In this document: piece after piece, positions 55,200 through 64,000 of the stretch
Layout: each line of letters begins with the position of its first letter
How positions within the stretch are numbered: position 1 is the stretch's first letter
Origin: Eretmocerus hayati
Lineage: Eukaryota; Arthropoda; Insecta; Hymenoptera; Aphelinidae
DNA: 64,000 bases
Direction of reading: 5' to 3'
NCBI GenBank assembly: GCA_029851415.1
Contig: CM056742.1
Span: 87,658,748 to 87,722,747, forward strand
Made by a program: the position numbers and the translations under genes
The notes under the pieces: model-generated
Told to the model about the DNA's origin: nothing
Database searches by the model: none
What the model saw: the letters and a program-made list of their open reading frames with translations, nothing else

Positions 55200-57400
55200 T
55201 TTTCCCCACAATTTATTTGCTCCAAAATGTTATCGTCCAAAATGGCCGCTAAACGGCTCTCGCAACGCGCGCGCAACGGCAAGCACCCAAAATGGCTTGT
55301 GCTCCGATGCTCTCTCAACCCACGCGCTCGAGCAACAGGTGCACGATCACAATCCTGGCTCCCAGTCCAGCTATAGCTCGTCCAAGGTCCACTAGGTCCC
55401 CGTCCAGGCGCGCCTCCTCCGAGGGTCTGTCCTCGACACAAATTTCCTATCGCGCGTACGTCTTCCCAAAACGTCTTGTCGCGAGTACACGCCAAACTCC
55501 ACTAAATCGCTGCTCCGAATCCCTCCACACAACGCGGTTGCTGCTCCGGGTCCACTGGTGTGATTTCACGACGCGCGTACGTCACTTGGAGACGTCTTGT
55601 CCACGAACACGCGATGCACCAGCTCACGAGGTCCCCCGGGAGTCCGGTGTGTCCGCGGGCACGACGATTGCCCTCCGCGACGCGCGGGGCTCTCCGCACA
55701 CCCGACGAGAGACTCCACGGAAAATAACAAGACCACTCACCGTTTGATGACATTGTCCGTTGCTTGATTATTTTCCTTGCTCCGTCCAAATATTACGTTC
55801 CACGATTACACGAGTCCAATCACAGCAGCTACTACTCGTCCTGGTCAGCCGGGACTCCTGAGGGACTCGCGGCTGGGCACGAGCTCCGAATTAAAAGCCC
55901 GAGTGCGATTAGTACGTGTGTACTGCACGAGGTCGGATCCACAAGTGGCACAATGGCCGCTTTATCTTCACCAAAAGCTCGCCTTCGTCTTTACCGAAGA
56001 AAAGATCTCTGATTGGTCCGTCCAATTTTACCGGAACACTGGCAGCGCCAACTAGCGGCTGAGCGCGCCAAATATTCAACCCCAGTCTACTATACTTGCT
56101 CCATGCCGTAGCTCAGATTCTACAAAATTCGCTTCAAGTCCATCAATTGCAGTATATACGGTCCTGATGCCTCCACCCAGAGAATATTCTGTCCCACTCA
56201 CGTGCATGCACCGCTGAAATACACGCGGAGGCTTCGCGCACTCGCGCTTGCCGCAACTCCACGCTTTCACCTCGTATAGCCCTTATACATGTCCGTTATA
56301 TATCTATATCTAGTCCGTGTTGCAGCGGTATATCTATATGTACTCGCGGCCGTCCGTAGTATAATGATATCGAACCCGCATGGCTGCAGTATCTCTGTAT
56401 ACATGCTGTACATAGTCCCAGTGCAACATACTCAGGTGTGCATAACCCTAAGTACATGTAAATGTCGTCCGCAAGTCCAAATTTGCCCAGTGGCCGTCGT
56501 CCAGGTAGTCGTCCGTCGAATTTTTGTGACCACGAGCGCCCGGGTGTGGCCCGGATTCACATGCCCGCAGTGCCACCCTATCTCGTCCACCGCCAGTCAG
56601 CTGTCTGCTCGTGCCACGTGCACCGGCCTGTCCGTCATCGCCGTCTTCCGCTGGGTCACCCGGGCCCATCCGTGTCCGTGTGATGGTCACCCGTGCGGTG
56701 AGTGACCATCCTAGAGTTATTTTAATGGTGCGCGGGTATCTCATACACCAGGTACACGATGTACCTGTGTAACAGGTGGTACGTGGGTACATAACCCCAT
56801 TGCGGCAGGTATGCTCACTGCCCCGGGCTGCAGCGGATGGGGCGATTGCCTGGATGGCTGGCAGCCCGGGGAGCGCATCATCAGGAGGGCCACCCGTCTG
56901 CTGCATGCTGTCGTGTCACCCGGGCCCCGCGTGCCGTCCGCACCGTCTCCTCGCGTCTTGCTGCAAATTCCGTACCCTATCTCACGCGCGAGCGAGGGCC
57001 TCGTCCGCTGCCATTGTCACCATCGTCCGCACCCCCGTGTATACACATATGCCCCGGGGCATGGTGTCGAGGAGCAGCATGTATATGAGCCGAGGAGGGC
57101 TGGCGTAGGGTCCAAACAGGGCTCCGGGGCCCTGGGAAGGCCCTCCGGGTCGCCCAGCTGTCAAGATCGCGGTCCGTCGGCTGCTCGTCCCGGTGGCAGC
57201 CTAGTGTGCAGCTCCAGCTGCTGTCCGGGGTGCAGGAAGGGCTGCCTATGCGTAGGCATGCCTGCGCCACAGCATCTCGTCCATCTTCCTCGTCGCTTGT
57301 CGTCGTCATCCTCTCGAGCCAGCATCCCAACAAAAAAGAGAAGTATTCGGGTCCATACTCATTCTTTTGAGTTTGCTGGCTCGAGACGGCGACGATAGAT
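55200..57400. other. CpG-rich, GC-rich stretch
   Basis: CpG density and GC content are far above the surroundings. CAAAATGGCC, CCCAAAATGG and CAATGGCCGC (55238, 55288, 55950) are YY1-like motifs. CGCGCGTACGTC with ACGTCTTGTC and ACACGC recurs 123 bp apart (55451 and 55574). Overlapping open frames of 80-195 codons occur on both strands (for example 56811-57398 plus) because stops are scarce in GC-rich DNA. None has a recognisable motif. It may be a CpG-island-like promoter region or a GC-rich LTR; GGCAGCGCCAACTAGCGG at 56040 recalls insect LTRs. Confidence 0.45.
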
Positions 57401-57931
57401 TTTCAAAATTCGGCTGTGACGGCTTACCCGTTACATGTTTTGGTACTGATTGAAATATTGAATTTAAACTTATAATTTTTTGTCCGTTCTAGGTAACTGC
57501 TGGAGCTTGCGGAGGAGGACCCAGGGACCACAAGGATCTTCAAGACATCCACCGGTAACTCTCAGCAGACAGGAATGAAGGATCTTGGATTTCAACTCAA
57601 TGCTCGATGAATTATTTTTGTGAGGTATTTTTCCTCGCAGCCCAGGTGTGTTGCCAATTGATACTTTTTGTAGGATTATGCATGGAACTAAATTTATTTA
57701 TTATTCATGGATACCATCCATTAATTAACTCTTTTCCTTCCAGGGATTGGACATCTTCAATGAAAATATAATTTGAAACCTCAAACTGAAATTTTAAAGA
57801 TTTGTCTCAACTGAATACGTGTTTACCCAAATAAATAATTAATTTCAAAATTAATCATTCGAACGGGAAGTTTGAACCGTTGCACTATATATTGAAATTG
57901 TGAAATTGAGAAGTGGAAAATAAATCGCTAA

Positions 57932-58205
57932 AACCAAATGGACGAGAGCGCGCGGTACGTGCATCGGACATACGTTATGCGATACCTAGAAGTTGTAAAA
58001 TTTAGGAGCGGAAAATGAATAGCGGAGATGTTCGGACTGGTATGCGAAGTGCGTTCATTGGCTGGACGTTGAACTGGAATTTCTTGGGAAACGTTGATGG
58101 AATCTAAGAGATGGGAACAAATTGCGAAAACGATTGGAGGAGTGCGCGTGGTGCGTGCATTGGACAGGCGTTATGCGCAATTTCTAGATGTTGTAAATTT
58201 CGCAA
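57932..58205. repeat. two diverged ~186-bp tandem units
   Basis: ATGGACGAGAGCGCGCGGTA, CGTGCATCGGACATACGTTA and AGAAGTTGTAAAATT at 57940 correspond to GATTGGAGGAGTGCGCGTGG, CGTGCATTGGACAGGCGTTA and AGATGTTGTAAATTT at 58130. Confidence 0.65.
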
Positions 58206-58462
58206 TCCCGACGGATGCAAGTTTGGCTTCTCTTGAGACTAGAAGGGCAAAATGACAGTTACCTGGATGAATTTCGAAGTGCATCTACGTTCGTGCAACT
58301 AAGATTTTCGTCTGTGTATATATTTTTTTTGGGGAAGTGCGGACTGTATACGTGTGCGATCGCCCCCCTCTTACACCATTGGCTTGTTCGATCTACGGCT
58401 GGCCACAGTATAGGAGGGAGCACGCATGCAGCGAGTGCATCCTCGAACATAATATACACTTA

Positions 58463-58791
58463 CAAGGCGAGGACGAGACCTTTGGATCACCAATCTTGTC
58501 CAAAATTCTTAAACAGTTTTGTATTACGTAGAATATGAAGGATCCAGAGTAACTCCGTCAAATGGGCCTCCTGTTCAAAGTTACAGCCTATGCCATTAGC
58601 ATTGCTCATATAGGTTCATGTTAAAAAGTGATATATATAGATATACTGGCAACGCTAACATTTTTGCTTGTAGCTCTGGTCAGAAGACCCATTTGACGGA
58701 GTTACTCTGGATTCTTCATATTCTAGGTGACACAAGACTGTAAAAAAAATTTGGAAAGGATTAGTAATCCAAAGGTCTAGTCCTCCCCTTG
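58463..58791. mobile_element. MITE M, copy 1 (329 bp, TTA duplication)
   Basis: Ends are CAAGGCGAGGACGAGACCTT and its near complement, flanked by TTA at 58460-58462 and 58792-58794. Arms pair almost to the centre, which holds AAAAAGTGATATATATAGAT. TTA duplications and this layout suggest the PIF/Harbinger superfamily. Confidence 0.8.
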
Positions 58792-59806
58792 TTAGTTCAG
58801 AATAACTCTACTACGTAGTACTATCAGAGTAAAATAAACTACCATTGGACCCCGAAAACAGGAAAATCACCAACATGCAGTCCTGTGATGGACATGGTCA
58901 TTAAATTTACAGGCTCGTGTGTAGCTCGAGGCTCCAAAGTTATCTAATTGTTTCCACATGAACATTGAATTAGGTGGAAACCCAGATCTGACATTCGCAA
59001 TAGAGATTATAGATAGGAGTGCGAATCGTTTGGAAGTTAGAAGTTCGAAGTTAGATATCAATGTTCGGAACAATATCAGATTGGATGATAAATTGTATAG
59101 AAGTCTTTTACATGGAAATTTCTCTTGTGATCTTCCTGGTGGCATTTGATGCAGCAAACGCTGTGTGGCATTGCTAAATTCGTCCACGTGCTACAGCTGC
59201 AGATGGAGCTATGAGCGGATACAGTTTTGAAGGAATACCGACACCTCGGAATGAGTAAGATAGTATTTGTGAATAAATAGACAAGTTGATCCTCAGAAGT
59301 TATTGGCAAATCACCTTAGAGGTCTCACATAATATAACTAGAGACTACACGCAGGGCTCGCATAAAAGACGGAGGCAAACTCCATTCAGCGATTCCATAC
59401 GGATTTTGTTGATCTAGAAGGACCAAAACGCCCTCAGGACGCAGGACTCTTGAGGTAGAATCTTCGTCTGAAATTGGGAAGGAGGAGGATACCGAGTTCA
59501 TCAGTTAAATTAGCCTAGAAGAAGATTCGGACCATCGAATCTAGAAGCTCCCATCTTCACCTTCAATAGGATGGTCTAAGGAACTGATGTCCACATTTGG
59601 AAGAACTAGACGTTGAAAACAACAGCAGGGTGGATACTTTCCAAGAGATTTCATGATCTCGATGCAAACAGAAACATAGCAACTAGAGTTCAAGTTGATC
59701 TTCCAAGCTAGAAGTGGTTGTTCATCTCTTTGAAAATAACGTGAGAATTTACTGTTCCTGCAAAAACTGATTCCAAGTTGAGATCAGAAGCAATAGTTCG
59801 AACTTA

Positions 59807-60135
59807 CAAGGGGAGGTCCAACCTTGCGGAACACGGATCTTGATGAAACTCTGGGAATCATCTTGTTTTGATGAGAAATTTAGGTAACTCCAAGTGTTTA
59901 ATCCCACGGGCCTCTTATTCTCAGATACAGCTACGGAGATTAGCATTGCCAATATAGGCCGATGTTGAAAAGTCGTATATATAGATATACTAACAATGCT
60001 AATCTCTGTAGCTGTATCTCAGGATAGGAGGCCCATGGGATTAAACCCTTGGAGATACCTTCATTTCTCACCAAGACAAGATGATTCCCAGACTTTCATC
60101 CAGATCCGTGTTCCGCAAGGTTGGACCTCCCCTTG
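59807..60135. mobile_element. MITE M, copy 2 (329 bp, TTA duplication)
   Basis: Ends are CAAGGGGAGGTCCAACCTTG and complement, flanked by TTA at 59804-59806 and 60136-60138. Exactly as long as copy 1 and with the same centre (GTATATATAGATATACTAAC). The arms differ in sequence between copies, but each copy is self-complementary. Confidence 0.82.
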
Positions 60136-60138
60136 TTA

Positions 60139-62812
60139 GAAGATGCCGCTTAGGAGATTCGCTCATTTTTTTCAGAGTATCTGGAATTTTTTTTTGCTTA
60201 TGCTAATTTTTTTGGAGTTGAAATTAGAAGTTAGTGTTTAAACTCGGGAGCGGTGCTTAGAAGTTTCGACTCATGAGCAGAATGCACTGGTCGCCTTACC
60301 TGCTGTGGAAAGCCGAAGAGAGATCGCCCGATTGGCTATTCGATAAGATTCATGGATTCGATGGAGAAGAAATTAATTCACTCTAAGGTAGTGTTGGACA
60401 ACCAAACAAAAAGAGTGCCGAAAATATGCATCAGCGCTCTGATGGATACAATGGCTGAACCCATATAGCAATCTCAGTCAGAAATTCCAACAACGTACCA
60501 TCAAAGAGAAGAACTCCGCAGAGATTGGGAGGGAGGAGATAAAAATGAGTTCTAAAAATGCGAAACAAAATGGAACTTCTACGACAACTCAACATCGACA
60601 GAATAGAGGAGTGCAACTCGCACACTCTCTTGAAGAGAGCAGATTGGTAGACACGTCTACTGGCAACCTTTAGAAGAGAACTGACCCCTATACAACAATG
60701 CGCAAAAACGAAGCTGAGGCTCGTCCAAAGGAACGCCTATCCTCGGAACCATGGGGAGAGGAAATATCGGAGACGTTTTTCTTGTGCTACTTAGGATTGT
60801 AGCGTGGCTTAATAAAATAATACAGTTCGGAAGATGAATGATACGCTCCTATTGATGATGAAAGCCCGTACGTTCGGTCCTGGCTTACCTGAAATGATGG
60901 ACATGCTTCCATTATGAGGAGCCGTTCATATGGACGACACGCCGACACGCTTGAACTCTGGTCTGGGAACTCTGTTGATGGAGTTTTGGACCTGAAAAAT
61001 CGTCACCTGGCGTTTTTGTGGTCGCAAATACATTCTTAGGAGGGAGAAAACTACAAGATCTCCTCCGACAGATGTTCGGAGTTCGGTTACGTGCGGTGAC
61101 ACTCTGATACTAGACGGAATTTGAACCTGGACACATTGAGGTACAGTGAACACCTGGCGTTGACTCAGCCTAGAACAGTGTGACAAGAATGGCTCATCAG
61201 ACTGGTACTAGTAATTGACCAGGAAATAGACATCAACTAAGTTTTACTAGGAGCACTGTTGTTGAACATTCATATTTGGCAATCCTACAGTCGTTCTGAG
61301 CAAGGAAACTGAGTGGACTAGGAGCAAAGTATGTCATGCAATCGTATGTGAATTACGCATGAATTAGATTGGTTTTCAGGTCTAAACTTATCGACATGAT
61401 AAGAAGATCCATGACATCAAGAATATATGCGTGGAAGGTTGTCCGGTCATAAATATCTGGTTTGCCCGTGATACGGGCAGAAAGTTACGGAGAGTGGAGT
61501 TAGGATAGCAGATCAGTCTTGAACGCTGTGTTTGAATTCATCACTTAAGAGGACCGACAACGTTCCCTGGTTCGAAGTGGAACATTATAGAAGTATAAAC
61601 ATTAGAGCGAAAATTTAGAAAGGACTTGGGAGCAGAGAACGCAGTGGCGATGAGAAACACATAGCAAAAACACACATAGACAACTTGAAACAATGCGTAC
61701 TAGAAGATTGTATCCAAAGATCCCCGAAACTAGAAGATATCAACAGCAATAGTGAACCTAACAATTTGCTTTCCCCGGCGCGTACATCCAAGTAGAGGAA
61801 GGGAGTGTTGAATTTCTCTACTTGTATGCACTGCCGTTGTACGACGACAAGCAACCGAGTTCAATTCGCCGCCGCAACATCTCTGCAGCCTGAGATACGC
61901 GCCATCAGATGATGTCTTTCGAGTTCCCTCTCTACCTGTTTAGTCTTGTGCAGCCAACACTTCAGAGCACACCGCACTCTTTGCGTTTCTGCTCCGCTTT
62001 GAAGTGTTCTTATCCTCCTTGTACTAATTTTGTATGTTGAACAGGTGTACCCTCGTTCATTAGAAAATCTAGAAGATTTACAATTACTGTGTTGTTTTTC
62101 CGACGTGAATAAATTCACACTGAACTTTTGTAACTGTGAGAGTGATACGTTTGGAACCCCGGCCTGTCTTTTTGAGTCAATTTGGCCCACTCCAACAGTA
62201 CTCTATTCGTTGTTCTGTCGAAGGAAACTGGCTATGCGCAGCACGGCCAGCAACTCTCATTTTCTGGGTATCCCTCAGCACACTCACGCCACTTTCTGAT
62301 TCCTTAAGCTCGCTGCAAAAATAACATTACACGAAAAGTTCTGCCAAGATCCAGTGTCCATCTAGACACCTCATGTTTTGAGAAAGCATTGGTTTCAGTC
62401 ACATCTCTCTGACGTGGCAGTCATAAATGAAGGTCGTAGTCGCGTAACCGAGTTTTCACGAAAAGTTGAGATCTCCCGTACTCAGCTTATAAAACAAGTA
62501 TTTGCGATGAGTACATGATCAGAAAGAATTTTGATAGCTTGAAACAACACCAACTATATCCCGTTGGGTTTAGATGCGTACGATCAACTGCGTTGGACTG
62601 GCAGCTTCAAGAAAATGAATAAGTTCATGCGCCCACTCGACTGAAAAATATCAAATTCCCATGACATGGGAAGGGGAAGGGGGGAACGCTCCTCGAATGT
62701 TCTACCCATTCTTCTTCACCTCATTACAAAACGATACTCACAGTTTTAAGGCCCCGGAATTGAATGTTATTCGAAAGAGAAGCATTACAAAAATTGTATC
62801 GATGAAAACATA
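60139..62812. other. no recognisable gene
   Basis: The longest frame is 61861-62190 on the minus strand (109 codons, basic, several Cys); no family motif is seen. The rest is mixed sequence with scattered short frames. Confidence 0.4.
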
Positions 62813-63691
62813 CAGTATCCGTCGAAATTAATGGAACACGCATACCTTCAGTAAAATGGCGACTGCTCCGACGCCCTTGGGTCTATGGAAATTTTTCAAA
62901 AAGCATTTGAAAGATGAGATAAAAAGCTATCAATCTATGGGTTTGAAAAATCTTTTCAACCCAGAATTCATGGTTTAAATGGGGTCCGGAAAACGAAAAA
63001 TCTTCAATCTCCGTCGATCATTGACCATTCATTAGGAAATCATGATAGCGCAAAAATCCTTGTAAGATCGTGTAGCTCTTTCCAAGCGGAATCAATTTTT
63101 ACACATTACTTCACGGTTCTTTCCACCCGAGTTACGAGTGATCTGGCAAAGAGAAGTTGGTGTGGGTCGAAGGTACTCGTGATCTAGAGGCATGAGCTTT
63201 TCCATCTTCAAGCTGTCTAAGGTCGTTTCGAGTGAGTTCTGAGCTATAATCGATTCATATTTCATGATTTTTAGAAGATTTAACGTCGGAATCGTTGATT
63301 ACGCATTTTTTTGTATCTCTGCTACCCTCAACGCGTGTGAATTTGCTCTCACTCGATCGCTCGTAACTCGGGTGCGAGAAACCGTAGACTAATGTATGGA
63401 AAAGTGATTTTGAAGGTCTTGAAAAGAGCTACAAAACCCCGCAAGGATGTTCACACTATCGTAATTTCCCGATAAATGATTGATGATTGATTAAATTGAA
63501 GAATTTTTCACTTTTCGGAGCGAATCAAAAACATGAATTTTGGGTTGAAAGAATTTTTGGAAGACATGAATTGATAGCTTTTTTTCTCATCTTCTGAATG
63601 CTCTTGGTGAAATTGCCGTAGACCCAAGGGCATCCGAGTAATCGCTGTTTTAGTGAAGGTACGCGTGTTCCATTAATTTCGACGGGTACTG
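62813..63691. mobile_element. Tc1/mariner-like non-autonomous element (879 bp)
   Basis: Ends are CAGTATCCGTCGAAATTAAT and CAGTACCCGTCGAAATTAAT (opposite strands), both followed by GGAACACGC. Flanking TA lies at 62811-62812 and 63692-63693. TIRs extend about 170 bp on each side. The CAGT start, the TTAATGGAACAC block and TA duplication are typical of Tc1-type elements. No transposase is present in the ~530-bp centre. Confidence 0.88.
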
Positions 63692-63693
63692 TA

Positions 63694-64000
63694 TATGTGA
63701 TCGAGATCATGAGGGCGCTTCTATGACATTGCAATCGTTCACATAAAATTCGAGAACAGCTATGATACATTCAAGGATCCATTCCTTCTACAAAAGTGTC
63801 ACTATAGACTCGATTCAGGAATTTTATAGTGAATTCTGTGAAAAGACGGATGGGGACAAGTGGAACTCGAGGACTCCCACTTGCCCAACTTGGTCAGAAA
63901 ACAAAAAACTAGTGGAATACAGTGGGTATCTGTGTACAAAGTAGCTTCTGCGGGTTCTGAGTGCGTAGATTAGAATTTAATCAGGCGCGCTCAATGGACA
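63694..64000. other. right flank, no gene seen
   Basis: Short open frames only. No repeat is recognised. Confidence 0.45.

Noticed and set aside
55139..57398. Several overlapping 80-195-codon frames
   Set aside because: Stops are rare in this CpG-rich tract, frames overlap on both strands, and none shows motif, signal or codon consistency.
61861..62190. 109-codon minus-strand frame with several Cys
   Set aside because: No spacing typical of a zinc finger and an equally long open frame on the other strand; insufficient support.

Overview
The window is eukaryotic, repeat-dominated nuclear DNA, most likely from an arthropod and probably an insect. The evidence is a BEL/Pao LTR retrotransposon, a FLYWCH-MULE transposase, metazoan-type tRNA-Phe, GT-AG introns and many TA-, TTA- and 9-10-bp-flanked inverted-repeat elements. 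I see no intact host gene. Sequence alone does not fix the order or species.

Layout. 364-4797 is a near-perfect palindrome whose right arm carries a second palindromic element (1950-4004). 9267-12696 is a larger copy of that second family, holding a truncated FLYWCH-MULE transposase (10310-11491). 13028-14639 holds remains of a transposase-like segment and a ubiquitin-protease-like (C19/USP) protein. 15544-20479 is a non-coding element with ~495-bp terminal inverted repeats (TIRs) and a 10-bp target-site duplication (TSD).

21819-40338 is one dead BEL/Pao retrotransposon, blown up from perhaps 7 kb to 18.5 kb by nested insertions. Gag is split by a 3.6-kb foldback element (23124-26705), which itself holds two head-to-head tRNA-like genes (23377-24120). 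Reverse transcriptase (RT) is split by a 7.7-kb element with a 9-bp TSD (29138-36881). That element holds a 2.2-kb TA-flanked element (29292-31471), which holds a 37-unit 20-bp minisatellite and a GC-rich insert with a 14-bp duplication (30437-31029). Protease, RT, RNase H and integrase remain readable across stops and frameshifts, and the 3' LTR is complete.

Immediately downstream, a pair of distant inverted repeats (40430-40870 and 52810-53165) encloses about 12.7 kb. Inside it lies the most unusual part of the window, a 5.6-kb element (42704-48312). Its TIRs contain telomere-like TAACCCA repeats. It packs several minus-strand protein-coding segments: an RNase-H-fold/exonuclease-like protein, a small MGNRQS protein, a Cys-rich protein broken by one stop, and a two-exon gene with matching splice phases ending in a membrane-anchor segment. 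It also has a well-formed tRNA-Phe gene with a divergent sibling. It looks like a gene-carrying foldback transposon or an integrated virus-like element; I cannot tell which.

49.2-51.4 kb repeats ~330-bp units also present at 33.9-34.8 kb. The right end has a CpG-rich 2-kb stretch (about 55.2-57.4 kb), two 329-bp MITEs with TTA duplications, and an 879-bp Tc1/mariner-like non-autonomous element (62813-63691). All repeat alignments were made by eye, so arm boundaries are good to a few bases at the termini and looser internally.
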